A stretch of 64,000 bases of DNA from Hsuehochloa calcarea (GCA_036346395.1 CM070599.1:36075232-36139231); one strand, 5' to 3'. Positions 1 through 11,342 are shown, counted from the stretch's first letter. Notes: generated by a model from the letters alone, not told the origin. Numbers and translations are program-made.

Positions 1-155
1 TAAGCCGCCGTTATCGAGCAATGTAACACTGTAGTATCAATTCAACCGCACAACAACACATAGTTTTAATGGCAACTACTTGTAGGCTACAACACTTGTA
101 AAATACAATAAGTCCTGATCTAAACAACGACATTAAAATAAGATGGCATGTCCAA

Positions 156-160
<5 letters not shown>

Positions 161-187
<27 letters not shown>
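161..187. repeat. (CT)n microsatellite
   Basis: Uninterrupted CT dinucleotides are seen directly. Nothing coding is recognisable in the surrounding 420 bases. Confidence 0.9.
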
Positions 188-419
188 GCGCGTAGAGAGC
201 CATGCAAATATATTATTAGTTGCAACATTGTTAGACAAGCTGGACTGGTCGTAAAAGACCATGTGGACTGGCCGTAGACTTTGTGATAGTGAATAATTAA
301 CATTTTGGTTGTATTGATATTTGTGGTTATGAAAGCTCCGGTTGTTGGATTTTCAGTGTGAATGGTCGAATCATGTCTTGTATCAGGTGGTCTAATCGGT
401 GATACTCGATGATCCTTTT

Positions 420-2195
420 AGTGGACTCAGAATACTGTAGCTACGAGTATTGTAGTTTCGGGTACCGAGTAATACAATTCAGAGTACTGTAGCTCCGTGT
501 ACTATAGCTCCGAGTACTGAGTGTTAGTTTTCCGAGTACCGAGTGCTAAAGTTCCAAGTAATGTACTCAGTCGTAAGTCGAAGTGTGTATCGAGTACGAA
601 GGGCAGCCAGAGTTGCATGGTTGAAGGTCAGGAAGCTATAGTGCCCGATCGATGGTCGAAGCTTCAGTGACTGGTCGATGGTCGAAGCTATAGTGGCTGG
701 TCGATTGTCGAAAGCTACAGTGTCTGTCGATGGTCGAAAGCTACAGTGTCTGGGCGGTGGTCGATTGACTGTATTCATAGACTTCGTGGTTAGTAGTCGT
801 AGACATCATGATCGATAGTCGTGGGCTTTGTGGTCGGTAGTCGTAAACTTCGTGCTCGGTGGTCGTGCGCTTATAGTAAGTGGTCATAGGTATCTGGTAA
901 GTGGTCGTACGCTTCTGGTAAATAGTCGTAGGCTTTGAGTGCTTCAATACTTATTTTCTTCGAGTACCTTGAATACTCGTGTATGGTTGGCCAGCAGTAT
1001 GACCGGCGTGTAAACAGCGATACGACCGATTTTACAGAGTTGTCTCGATTTGTGTTATGAAATTAAAATTTATGATCGTGGATGATCTGATTGGTGTTTA
1101 TTGATACATGTGAGTGTGATATGCGTGTGTGAACTGATATTGATCAAGTTGTACTTGTGCCAGAAAAATGTCCTTTGATCTTTGTATATGCAGGTTGAGC
1201 ATGGAGATGGTCATGGTCGATGACAAGGAAGATCGGAACTTAGAGGGGAAATCCAAGGTGGTCGTGGATGTCACGAGGTGGTCGTGCTCACGATGAGGCA
1301 CATGGAGATCAAAGGTGAATGCATGATGTGTGGTCGAAGCTACAGGAGGTGCCGTCCTGGAGGCTTCGACGCGTGAAGAGTTATGAAAGACGTTTCATAA
1401 CCTGGAAGGTTTAGAGATATTACTATGATTTGAGGGGTTTTGGTTCACTTGTTTCACGAAAGAGATATGATTATGTGTACATGTTGATAAGGACACGGTT
1501 TAGGGTCCTAGCATATAAAGGCCGAAGATGTTAAGAGTAACGCACGCTCGTGGGAGGCTTCTTGGGGCTTTTGACGAGGGCCGCTTTCAGTAGAGAGAGC
1601 TTTTGGTGCTTTCTTGCTAGGGTTTGAGGGGTGCCGTGAGAGCACTTTGTAGACACAGAACACAATTGAGAAATAATAGATCGGGTCGTTTCCAAAGAAT
1701 TCCAGTCATCTTTGGCAGTTTGTGCTTCGGGCATTGTGTTCGACTTGTTCCAGTTCATTTTCTTCGATTTGTTCTTCTATCTTCGACAAGCTCTCGTGTT
1801 GACCAGTCTTCGATTAGTTCCTATTCCGAGTGGCTTTGACTTGTTCTCGTCCATCGTCTTCGATCTGCCTTTATTCGTTGCAGTGCATGAATCTCCCGAG
1901 CGGACGGTGGAAGAGATCGATAGTCAAACTCCTTTGACTAGGTGGTCGTAACTCTTTCAACAAGGTCGACTTCATCTTCTTCGATTACGTACTATGTTGT
2001 TTTCTCGGTTGTCGACAACAGCATCGACTAGCAGAACTGATGACAAACAATTTTGACCACTACGACAAGGAGACCAACTCATACGAGTACATAGTATTCA
2101 GTTGTCGGTTGAATCCAAAGCAGGTTCTTCTTGGTAAATTACAAAAGAAGGCACTACAATCATTCACCCCTCTGATTGTCGTATCCGATCCTACA
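420..2195 (+). mobile_element. Ty1/copia LTR (left end unresolved)
   Basis: The right end is fixed by a terminal TACA two bases before a copia primer-binding site at 2198. A TATA-like element (ATATAAAG) near 1514 fits an LTR promoter. The stretch from about 1140 to 1560 is related to 24590-25010 (for example both carry an ACTTGTGCCAG core), so the family has two copies here. The left end is obscured by local tandem repeats, and I could not find a paired LTR or a target duplication. The LTR may start anywhere between about 290 and 600. Confidence 0.6.
640..945 (+). repeat. Degenerate short tandem repeats inside the LTR
   Basis: Two neighbouring arrays are visible. In 640-760 a unit built on TCGATGGTCGAAGCT recurs about every 35 bases. 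In 775-945 a unit built on GGTAGTCGTAGACTTCGTGG recurs about every 30 bases with much drift. They make the left part of this LTR hard to align, and they create spurious short reading frames on both strands. Confidence 0.6.
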
Positions 2196-2197
2196 AG

Positions 2198-2209
2198 TGG
2201 TATCAGAGC
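2198..2209 (+). other. Primer-binding site, initiator tRNA-Met type
   Basis: TGGTATCAGAGC is the classic plant Ty1/copia primer-binding site, complementary to the 3' end of initiator tRNA-Met. It follows the LTR end by two bases and gives the element a plus-strand orientation. Confidence 0.85.
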
Positions 2210-2288
2210 GAATTGCTATGGCATCAGAGGGGTATGTGAATCGTCCCCCATGGTAAATGGTACTGATTTTTCTTTTTAGAAGTGTCGT

Positions 2289-2775
2289 ATGCAAGCATAT
2301 ATTGAGGCTCAAGATAGTGATATTTGGAATAAGGTTTCTAGACCATATGAGGTTCGATTACTGTTACTAATCTAAATAAAAAGGCGTTGACTTAAATGTT
2401 CAAGCTCGTAACTTGTTGTTTCAAGGGATTTCTTGCAAAGAATTTGACCGTGTAACTCATATTAATTCTGCTCACTTAATATGGAAAACTCTTTGCGATT
2501 ATCTTGAAGGAACCACTAAAATCAAGAAAGTACATAAAAATCTTTATTAAAAAGAATATTATGATTTTGCTATGAAACCTGGTGAAGCTATTGATGATTT
2601 GTTTGTTTGGTTTGAAAAATATTGAGTAATTTGCATGGTATTAATGTTATCCCTATTGATGATAGAACCATTATCCGCCCGTATTCGATCCATTTTGACA
2701 GTAATTTGCATGAAAAATTGGAAATTGTCAAGGCAATAGAGGATGCATGCGAAGTCAGTCGCGTGCACAGTGTTG
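2289..2775 (+). pseudogene. Ty1/copia gag fragment
   Basis: An ATG 80 bases after the primer-binding site opens a copia-type gag frame. It starts MQAYIEAQDSDIWNKVSRPY and is recognisable across several frames and in-frame stops to about 2775 (for example the stretch ending LIWKTLCDYLEGTTKIKK). This is the N-terminal gag domain (UBN2/DUF4219 type) that packages retrotransposon RNA. Reading frame and sequence type are both lost at about 2776, and nothing of protease, integrase or reverse transcriptase follows, so the element is truncated. It is dead. Confidence 0.7.
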
Positions 2776-3308
2776 ACATGATATTCGTGTTAAGCCCAGA
2801 ACAGCGCAGGACGGACCGGCCCACTGGCCGAGGTTGCCACCTAAGTACAACACGGTGCGTTGAATCGGGCCAGTCCAACCTATTTAGGTGGTAAGCCATA
2901 TTGTGTCTGGATCGAACCAATAGTACCGTTTACGGAGCAACCGGGCTGGCACCGCAAGTATAGACACCCCAATTTCCAAATCAACCCACATCTAACGAGT
3001 GACGCAACTCACACCACAAGGTTTTTATGGTCAAAAGCCTTCTAGCATTTTGGCCATCATAAGCGTTCCCAACGGGCGGCCCAAGCTAGTTTCCTAGGCT
3101 CGCAGCTCACTCCAGCAATTAGATAAACTGTCCAGGCGCAGGGGCAGCCCAGGACGAAGGCCCAACACCTAAGAGACGTTCGCAGATGCAGCCATGTGCG
3201 GTCGTGGTCGTGCAGGTGCTGCAGTTCGTACGCACAGAAGACAAAATCGATTTGGGCCCGCCAAAGCCTACCATGCTCACGGGCGCACGGAACGACGAGA
3301 CAGCAACC
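2776..3308. other. Unassigned DNA between copia remnant and hAT element
   Basis: No gene recognised. Composition becomes GC-rich toward 3300. The last eight bases before 3309 (CAGCAACC) are the possible left target duplication of the hAT element. Confidence 0.5.
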
Positions 3309-4143
3309 TAGAGGTGGGAGTCGGGCCGTGCTCTCCCGGGCCAGCCCAAAGCCCGGCCGGCCCAAAGACGGCCGGCACGCCCGGCCCGACACGTGGCGGT
3401 GGTGGCCCGGCCGAATAATGGTGGGCCGTCTTGCCGTCACAGCGCAGCCGGCCCGTCGGGCGCAGACGCGACGCGGCGCGGCAAACCGTGCCGTGCTTTC
3501 GCCGCAGACGCAACGACGCGCTGGCACGGCCGGGCGGCGGCCGCACGCCGCCGTAGGCTGCCTCCGTCTTGCCGTGGCTGGCGGCGCCTCGCCGCCGCTC
3601 CGGCGCCGTGCGCGCGCCTCGCCCCATTGCTCCGTCTGCGCCGTGGCCGTCCGCGCCTGCCTCCGTCTTGGCCGGGCGCCGGGAGGAGGCTGGGAAGGGG
3701 CGGGAAGGGGATGGAGCCGAGGCGCAGGAGAGCCGAGGTGACGGGAAGGGGATGGGCCGGAGGCCCGCGCCTCGCCCCGCCGCCGCTGCACGCCGTGCGC
3801 CTGCCGCCGCCCCCCTCCCCGCGCCGCCTCCCTTCCCTTCGCGAGCGGCGGAGCGCGGAGGGGCGACCAGGACGGGGTGGAGGCGACGGGGTGGAGGCGA
3901 CGGGTGGACCGTGGAGGCGAGGCGGCGGCGTCGGCGAGGGCGGCACTGGGATGGAGGAGGCGACGGGGAGGGGGAGGCGAGGCGAGGCCGCGAGGAGACG
4001 GAGCGAGGCGGCGCGAGACCGGAGAGAGCGAGGAGACGCGAGGCGGAGGGAGCGAGGGAGACGAGGGGGCGGGCGTCGCGTGGAAAAAGAGGGGAGGGGC
4101 GGCGTCGTGTGCAAAAAGAGGGGAGGGGGAGAAACCAAGAGTG

Positions 4144-4144
4144 G

Positions 4145-4175
<31 letters not shown>

Positions 4176-4316
4176 GAGGGGGAGAAACCGAGAGAGGGAG
4201 AGAATTCGGGAGAGGAGAGAGAGAGAAATCGGGAGAGGGAGGGAGAGAGAGAGAGAGAGAGAATGCCTTTTCGTGGGACATCCGGGAGAGAGAGAAACCG
4301 GGAGAGGGAGAGAGAG
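4144..4316. repeat. Purine-rich (GA)n tract in hAT 5' leader
   Basis: Interrupted runs of GA/GGGAGA cover this stretch, at the end of a 700-base GC- and purine-rich leader. The leader reads open in several frames on both strands purely because of its composition. Confidence 0.8.
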
Positions 4317-4351
4317 GGGGCAAAGGGAATCTGATCAAGACACAAGTCACG

Positions 4352-4472
4352 CAACGTTCGGAATCAACTCAACACAGCTTCGCTTTTAAGTCACACAACG
4401 TTCGGATTTCGGAAGCGCAACGTTCGAAAACTTCAACGTTCGGCAACTCACCGTGCGTCCGTGCCTATAAAA
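4352..4472 (+). promoter_or_regulatory. Putative transposase promoter: four CAACGTTCG motifs and a TATA box
   Basis: CAACGTTCG occurs at 4352, 4396, 4418 and 4434. It is followed by TATAAAA at 4466-4472, about 170 bases before the transposase ATG at 4640. Repeated short motifs in subterminal DNA are typical of hAT transposase-binding or promoter regions. Assigning either role to these copies is inference. Confidence 0.45.
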
Positions 4473-4639
4473 TCACCAAGCATTCGTCAATCGTTTTGCT
4501 CACCAACGAAAATCAACTCACTGATCTCTTTTCTTCACCATACAAAAAACAGCTTTCATTTCTTCATCATCCCATCTACTCTCCTCATTTCTTCAACATC
4601 CATCTACTCTCCTATTTATTCACCATCTATTCACCCATT

Positions 4640-6868
4640 ATGTTTGCCAAGAGTCGGAGCACCAAGGAGTTCCCGAGCGGTATGCTACCGAGGAGTCGGA
4701 GCACAAAAAGGACAGCAGGGCGACTTAGTGTAAGCTCTCGCCGTCGCTCCCCTAGTCCTCCTCCGGCTCCGACTCCCGTTGATGCTCGCCAGTTCTCGCC
4801 AAGCATGGGAGACTACGGTATGGATGACCGTCATATGGACGGTACGGAGGGCTACGAGGAGTACCAGGGCGGTCCGGAGCCAATGGGGCCTCCAGAGTTC
4901 TCTCCCGCGACCACGGACGGCAACATTGGCGGGTCTGGCCGAAGGGCGAATTGCTGGAAGCACATGACCTGGAGCCAGGAAATCCAAGACGGCCAAACGG
5001 TAGATATCGCAACATGTAATTATTGCCAAGCTAAATTATCTGCTCGTGCAGCTGCAGGGACAGGGCACTTGAACCGGCACTACAAAGCATGCTTGCGCAA
5101 GATCGGAGCGCAGAGCCGAGGGGGAGGAGTACAAACGCAGCTAAACTTCGAGGCAGATGGCTCTGTAAGTACTTGGGTATACAACCCGCTTTCTGCTCGT
5201 GAGGAAATTGCTAGATATATTGTTGCAGAAGATCAACCAATTAGGATGGGTGAAAGTCGCGCGTTCGAAAAAATGATCCAACGCGGCTTTTGCCCGCAGT
5301 ACCAACATGTTAGTAGGAGAACCACTACATCTGATATTTTACGGATGTATCGTAAGGAACTAGCAGAGCTAAAAGAACTATTCCTACAAGTTCAGTTCTC
5401 TTTTGCTATAACTTCAGATATTTGGACATCATCACACCAGAGAAGTGCCTACCTTAGTGTTGTAGCCCATTATTTAGACGACAATTATAAACTAAACAAG
5501 AGAGTCATAGGGTTTAAGCTAATTAACGAATCACACACGGGAGAGGCCATTGCCGAGCGTATACTACACGTACTTGATGATTTTAAGATAGACAATAAGA
5601 TTGCTTCTATAACTCTTGATAACGCATCAGCCAACACGACTGCTATGAACATCCTCACCCCAAGCTTGCAGACGTATATTGGTGGTTATGTTCTCCACCA
5701 GAGATGTGTATGTCATATCTTGAACCTTGTTGTTCAAGATGGTATGCAAGCGATTGGCGGATTTTTGAACAATGTCGTGACGCCGTTCGCTACCTCACAA
5801 ATTCCCAACAAGTGACAACTAGGTTCATGGAGTACTGCGCGGCCAATGGGAAGGAACCAAGAAAATTCGGTCTTGACATGAAGGTGAGGTGGAACTCGAC
5901 CTATATCATGTTAAAGAAGTTACAAGGGTACGAACATATCATATCCGTTTTTGTTAACGCTAACTCTCAAGACAATGAACTAGTAGTTACTAATTTGATT
6001 GGCGATTGCTAGTCATTTTGAGAGTTTTAAAACCTTTTATAAAGCAACAAAGATGTTATCGGTGTTTATTACCCTACCTCTCCCTTAGTTATAGAATATA
6101 TTTGGTTAATTGCGAGATAAGATTGCCAAATCTAGGAAGGATCCACTTTTAGGTCATCCTTGTCGCACTAATGCGGAAAAATTTATTAAATATTTTGGTT
6201 CTATTTCACACGTGTATTGCTTTGCTATCATTTTCGATCCTACGAAAAAGTTGCCAGGTTTGCAGCTCGGTCTGGAGGGAATAGGTGAATGCCTCGGTCT
6301 TGATTACTCGGAAGCTTTCGCACATGTCAAAGATGAGCTTTTTCGTGTTTTCCGCATGTATCATGACAAATTTAGCGAGCCATGAGATCGGATGCCTCAC
6401 AAGGTAGCGACAAGGAAAGAAAAGCTTGACATCCGACTTGTGGAAGAAGCTAAAGAGCAAGTCGATTCTTCGTCCTCTCAATCTCGAGCGGCTCCGTGTG
6501 GAATCTGTCTCGAGCTAAACCACTACGGAGCATGATTTTGCAAACATCGATCCCGATCTTTCCGGTGAAAAGATAGACTTGCTCGAGTGGTGGAAGAACA
6601 ACAAGCGGACATTTCTGTCTTGTCACATTTTGCACGGGATATCTTCTGTGGTGCGGTGTCCACTTGTCTCTTGAAGCAACGTTGGCATGGCGGGGAGAAT
6701 AATTGAAGAAAGAAGATCATCCTCACGCCTAAGATGGTGGAGGCAATCACATGCGCAAAGGACTGGGAATTGGCTAAAGAGCATCAACAGCATCAACTAG
6801 AGGATCTTGAGATCGTCCAGGCGTATGCTGACCTCGAACGCATGAACGATCTGGACATTGATGAGTAG
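4640..6868 (+). pseudogene. hAT (Ac-like) transposase, frameshifted
   Basis: Translation from ATG 4640 gives a basic, Ser/Arg-rich N-terminus, then a BED-type zinc finger (WSQEIQDGQTVDIATCNYCQ, with the C-x2-C followed by a GHLNRH helix near 5070). Next comes the RNase-H-fold catalytic core, with FAITSDIWTS near 5405 and the ITLDNASAN aspartate block near 5612. A missing base near 5775 shifts the frame, and the next segment (RFMEYCAANG onward, 5820-6011) ends at a stop at 6010-6012. Further pieces follow: 6110-6385 with a DUF4413-like region, then the C-terminal hAT dimerisation region (LLEWWKNNKR near 6570; last frame ending LERMNDLDIDE, stop 6866-6868). At least four frame breaks and stops lie between 5775 and 6760. 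Family membership is certain; activity is lost unless the breaks are sequencing errors. Confidence 0.85.
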
Positions 6869-7681
6869 TTAGTATGTACACATGTTGTTACTGTACTCTT
6901 TTCCTTACTCGGGGAACCCCACTCTGAGGCGTAAGGTTTTTAACGAGGCAGTAACATTGTATCTGTAAAATATCAATAAAAATTCAATTTTCCCTCGAAA
7001 TATTTACGTGCCCATGTTTTTACCAATTAATTCAATTTTAACTAGGTTCTTTATTAGGCGGGCACGAGAGGAATGAAGATGGTTGTCGCCACCATCATCG
7101 CCACCTCCGCCGTATATAGTAATTTTGGGCTGGGCTTGGGCTGGCACGGCACGACCCCAGCACGATGGGCTTTGGGCCGTGCCTGGGCCTGGCCGGAGGC
7201 GAAGTGGACCGGCACGGCACGGCACGGTAGAGTGACCGGGCCGAGCCGGCACGGCACGACGCGGCCCGAAGCACGGTGGACTCGGGCCGGGCCGGCACGG
7301 TACGGCCCAACTCCCACCTCGGGCAACCGGCAAACGGTGGCAAATTCGCGATATCGTGCAGGCCTCGGGGGCTCGCGGCGCAGCACGGCGACGCCGAACG
7401 ATCGAAGTGACGAGTCTTGCGCCACGGTATCGAAGTGACAAACGGCGGAGCACGTCTACGCCACGCGGCGCAGGCGCGTAACAGTGTAGCACTGCAACAA
7501 GATCTGCCGAGGTATGCAGCTGCTCGAAATTTGGAATTTTGCTATTTGATTTCACGATATTCGTTACATTTCTTTGTCCAAAGTGACTTATTATTTTTTG
7601 CCCAACGTTTATGTGATGTAGCCGTCACTAGGTTGGTACAAATCATGTAGAGTAAAATCGGACGGACTTGCACCTAAGATG

Positions 7682-7738
7682 TACAATGTGTGCTTGAACC
7701 GGTGCCTAGAGAGTTCGAGCACCGGTTCACACATTGTA
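7682..7738. repeat. 20-bp-stem inverted repeat
   Basis: TACAATGTGT (7682-7691) and GAACCGGTGC (7696-7705) pair perfectly with GCACCGGTTC (7719-7728) and ACACATTGTA (7729-7738). There is a 4-base bulge at 7692-7695 and a 13-base loop. It may be the end or core of a small DNA transposon. No target duplication is evident. Confidence 0.7.
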
Positions 7739-8469
7739 GGAGGGGTGTTAGCAAAAAAATTCTTGGAACTAATGCGTCTACTTGCATTTGCATTGATGAT
7801 CCACAAATAAAAAAAGTATTTCTCTAACTGCTCACCTCACCTAGCCATGGTGCTCGTGCCGAAAGAGGAAGGTCATTCGTGCAAGTAGGCAGTAGCCATG
7901 ACCGGATTAAGATCCCACATTGCTGCTTGAATCCTGTCGCCGTCGGGTAGAGGTCGCCGCACATCGGGGTGAGGTCGCCGTCGCCAGATCAAGAGCAAGG
8001 TGACATTGCTGCCTAGACCTCGCCAACGTGCCATCAGCCGAATCAAGGCCTCTGCCGTGGATGGATGCCTGCCGCCATAGCGGATTTTGCAGCCGAAGTG
8101 TTCGGTTTTTTTCTTCTTCATGTTTAGGATGATTTTGCAAATTTCATACTGTGAACCACGTACTCCCCACCAACTGCACAGGAAAGGATCCTACTCCCGA
8201 CTAGACTGCACTCAGGGAAAGAAGCATGAGGCCTGTCGTTTGCCTGGTACGTGCCTCGGTTGTTGCACCGCACGGCATGTGAGCGGCGAGCTGACGCATC
8301 AGTCATCCAGGCTGACCACAGAAAGGGAATAATTTGGGGGTCCAATCCGCTGTATGACTTCAGAGATTCGTTGCGTGCGAGCAGTGCGTCGAGTCAGATG
8401 TCCATCAAGGGATCCTGCAGGTTGCTGCATGCTGTCTGCGTCAAAAAGATTTGCTCCCCGTCTAGGGCG

Positions 8470-8516
8470 CCTGCCCTTACAAACCCATAATTTCCTATTG
8501 CTATAATAAGGGCAGG
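8470..8516. repeat. 10-bp inverted repeat
   Basis: CCTGCCCTTA at 8470-8479 is the exact reverse complement of TAAGGGCAGG at 8507-8516, with a 27-base loop. It could be a chance hairpin or the end of a small element. Confidence 0.45.
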
Positions 8517-8782
8517 TGAAATGTCAAACTCCCAAGAGTAAATGAGCTGACCAGAGTTCACACTACTGCATAGGGCAGTAATCCTGTATTGTACATTTCA
8601 TTCCCCTGGTTTAGTTAACCACAAGACTTGAGCGTATCTGATTATGCGAGTAGAAACTAGTAGAAAGAGATACTCCGTGAAGGTACTAACAGCCGTAGTT
8701 TGAGCTAGCCGTGCCCGTTGTCATTAGTCAGCAGTGATATTGGGTCCTCAATTTCCCGTAGGCAACAGTGATCTTAGGCTAG

Positions 8783-8965
8783 ATGTAGGGGGTGGTGGTG
8801 AAAACGGGTCAAATACAAGTGAATAATGATTTTATTATATTTATTTTTATATATTTTATATGAATATAAATATCCCATATATGAATACGAATTATGTCGA
8901 ATACAAATACATAGTAAATACGAATCGAAACGAATACTGTCACGGATATTTTTCGGAACATGCAA
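8783..8965. repeat. Possible hAT end fragment
   Basis: The motif GGTGAAAACGGG at about 8797, followed by AT-rich drifted ATACGAAT-type repeats, resembles grass hAT termini (TAGGGGTGAAAACGG). It also resembles, in inverted form, 39150-39286 in this window. The outer terminus is imperfect and no partner end is found. Confidence 0.3.
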
Positions 8966-9050
8966 CCCCCTTAAATTGTACGCGCCAGAAATTAACGAAA
9001 AGATATAACTAGTTTATTTGATCCAAACATTCATGAATTGTTCTTAATAC

Positions 9051-9083
9051 AAATCGTCTGTGATATATCATCACAGACGATTT
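9051..9083. repeat. 13-bp-stem inverted repeat (AAATCGTCTGTGA)
   Basis: AAATCGTCTGTGA at 9051-9063 pairs exactly with TCACAGACGATTT at 9071-9083 across a 7-base loop. A related ACCGTCTATACGG follows at 9096. The CACAGACGG-type palindrome is a familiar motif in grass CACTA and MITE ends, so this is probably a transposon scrap. Confidence 0.6.
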
Positions 9084-9149
9084 TTTTTGTATAAAACCGT
9101 CTATACGGGCCGCTGGGTAGGTGAGGCCACTACTGCGAACGCCTGCTGC

Positions 9150-10096
9150 GGGGGCACTTGCGGTCGTGGACCCAGAAGGCCCGCCAATGGTTGGCCCACA
9201 CCTGGAATGTGCCTGTCATAGGGTTGAAGAAGGACGGCCAGGGCATATTTGTTAGTGAAGGTGCCCCGGCCGCCGGAGTCACTGTTGGTGTCGCCTCCGC
9301 CATTGTTCCGTTGTTACCGTTGCGATTGCCGCAGAGTTTGCAGTTGCTGTTGTTGTAGCTGCCGGAGCTGAAATTGTTGCCGCGAGGAGCGCCGAGGAGC
9401 CACTGCCATAGCCGCCCGAGCCACTACCACCAGTCTTGCTGCTAGAGTTGGCGGCATGGAGGGTAGTGGTTTGAGCAATCTTATCATGTTGCGCCACCTT
9501 TCTAGCAACAGATGAGACCGAGCTTCTATGAAGGAGGGGGACGGCTTTTGCATTGACAGGAGCGTGACCACGTGCGAAATTTTCTCATTCAAACAACAAG
9601 GAGTGGTAAGAACTAGGGTTTTGTCACTCATGGCCTGATCGACGTCGCTCAAGGCGTCGGTGAGCGACTTGATCTTGCAGCAATAGTCGGAGATGGATTG
9701 ATCGCCTTGTGTGACGAGCTGAATTCCGCGATTAGGTAGATGGCGCAGCTTTCTTTGTTGTTGCGGAATAGGCCGTTGAGGGTGGTCCAAACCGCTTGGG
9801 CGGTGTTGTTCTCCATCGCAATCTCATGGAGCTACGAAGAGATCAATCCATAGAGCCACGGAAGAACGATGCATTCCATCTGCTTCCATGCGGGATCAAT
9901 AGACGCGCCGGTGCCCTCGACGAGGTCCGTGAGGGTGTACTTGCTGAGCATCACCATGAAGAGGCCGCACCACTTGGAGAAGTTGGACACATGCTGATCG
10001 AGAGTGATCGGGACATTCGTTTTGATACTAACGACGGCACATGCTTGCGCATGGAGAACAACAATGGCAGCAGAGGGCAGCATCTTTGTTGCCCAT
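9150..10096 (-). pseudogene. Ty1/copia gag remnant
   Basis: Read on the minus strand from ATG 10096, the pieces are copia gag. They include SIKTNVPITLDQHVSNFSKW and a segment with LTDLVEGTGASIDPAWKQME, then QGDQSISDYCCKIKSLTDAL, a Gln-rich spacer, and a C-terminal NPMTGTFQVW resembling the proline/tryptophan tail of this gag class. Frames change at about 10050 and 9800, with further stops, so it is broken. No zinc knuckle or pol follows at the left, so the element stops near 9150. Confidence 0.7.
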
Positions 10097-10142
10097 GGTG
10101 GACGGAAGCAATATTGGTGGGGTGCACGCTAGGATCGGCGCC

Positions 10143-10154
10143 GCTATGATACTA
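10143..10154 (-). other. Degenerate copia primer-binding site
   Basis: The plus-strand string GCTATGATACTA differs from the reverse complement of the initiator tRNA-Met site (GCTCTGATACCA) at two of twelve positions. It lies just upstream of the minus-strand gag start, where a primer-binding site belongs. Roughly 100 bases to its right are probably the adjoining LTR end. Confidence 0.5.
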
Positions 10155-10915
10155 TGAAAGCGCGTATAGTTTGGGAGAATTGCGCTCACCGTTTTGCATA
10201 TGGGAAGGTAAGATTACATTGGAAAGATAAATCAACCTAGCTGTAATCGGTTGGAGTTGAATCCAGAAGCCGGCGCCGTGATCTCCTTCCGTGGCCGCGT
10301 AGGATTCTTTGAGTCCATGCGCAATACGTGCATGAGAAATGCGTATACGTCTAACATGCATGCTGCGTAGCTGCATCGAAAGACATTAGTGTCATTACCC
10401 TTAAACAGACTGGTTAAAGAATCTGAGTAAAGGATTTCCTTCAAGAGCTAGTACTTGTCCAGCATTTCCATTAATTTTTCTTTTACCCGTAGGAGGAGGC
10501 AAAGGAGTCACTCCTCCTTGGCAGTTGATCAGCATGTATGAGAGCGATGGCAGGACAGGGAAGATTTCCGTCAGAACTCGTCCAAGATCGCGCTGCAAGA
10601 TCGCCATGGCAGTGACGAGACTGCAGGGCCCATGCGTGCATGTAGCAGAGCGAATAGCCGATCGTAGGCTCACAATGGAGCGACGCGCAGGCACGCAGCA
10701 GAGACCATAAATGGGTTGCCCACATCGGTGCAAGAAATGTGAAGTTTAATGGCTCGCAGTCGCGGTATTATTCCCCGGACGGGATAGCGACGAGTGTAGT
10801 GTGGGGTTCGGCTGGCGATCCTGGCGTGCACGATGATGCATGCCACCCGGAAAAGGCCTCGACAGGAAGTAAGCATGGTGGCTTCCGTGCCGGTTGTGTA
10901 CATTTCTGGAGAGAG

Positions 10916-10918
<3 letters not shown>
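10155..10918. other. Upstream intergenic DNA, no gene seen
   Basis: The first 100 to 250 bases may be the end of the LTR belonging to the minus-strand copia remnant. Nothing else is recognisable. A short GGAGGAG/CTCCTCC hairpin lies near 10492-10518. Confidence 0.4.
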
Positions 10919-10946
<28 letters not shown>

Positions 10947-11008
10947 AGGAGAGAGAGGGTGTATGTGTGTGTGTGTGTGTGTGTGTGTAGAGAGAGGGTG
11001 TATGTGTA

Positions 11009-11041
<33 letters not shown>

Positions 11042-11042
11042 A
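10919..11042. repeat. Compound (GT)n-(GA)n microsatellite
   Basis: Three GT runs separated by GAGAGAGGG spacers are followed by a GA run at 11023-11042. The tract lies about 1.1 kb upstream of the response-regulator start codon. Confidence 0.9.
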
Positions 11043-11342
11043 GCCCAAGATCTGGACTAGTAGCATGAAGCATCATTTGTGGCATGTATGATTTGGCAAT
11101 ATGTACGTATGGCGTTGTACGTGCACGTCCTTGTTTATTTTTGATCCAAGTAAACCTAGCCATGTTTATTGAAGAGCGCGTTGATGCTGCATGAATTCCA
11201 CTTATGAGCATCCAGGTATTGGAGATGCACTATATCATCTAAGTTTGGAAGTAAATAGTCGCGGGAATCGGCTCTTTTACGCTCACATTATACTCCATGA
11301 TTCCTGCAGGGAGATGTCAGCCTCTCGCTAGCTAGCAATAAG

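Larger units (their letters stand above)
3309..7320 (+). mobile_element. hAT-superfamily DNA transposon, about 4.0 kb, degraded
   Basis: The left end reads TAGAGGTGGGAGTCGGGCCG. The right end, read on the opposite strand, is GAGGTGGGAGTTGGGCCGTA, so the terminal inverted repeats match over about 18 of 19 bases apart from the outermost TA, which is missing on the right. The flanking octamers CAGCAACC (3301-3308) and GGGCAACC (7321-7328) agree at six of eight positions, consistent with an eaten-away 8-bp hAT target duplication. Just inside each end lie GC-rich subterminal repeats built on GGCCCGGC and GGCACGGCACGG. A plus-strand transposase pseudogene occupies 4640-6868. The element is complete in outline but cannot make a functional transposase as given. 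Confidence 0.8.
7329..9050. other. Intergenic DNA with small inverted repeats
   Basis: No gene recognised on either strand. Short open frames are scattered and share no family motif. The content I can name is three small repeats, listed separately at 7682, 8470 and 8783. Confidence 0.5.

Noticed and set aside
3277..4354. Several long overlapping open frames on both strands (up to 357 codons)
   Set aside because: They lie in GC- and GA-rich hAT subterminal and leader DNA, are open in several frames at once, are dominated by Arg, Pro, Ala, Ser and Gly, and carry no domain. They are compositional.
10746..11211. Thr/His-rich and Cys/Val-rich frames
   Set aside because: Direct translation of the (GT)n and (GA)n microsatellites.
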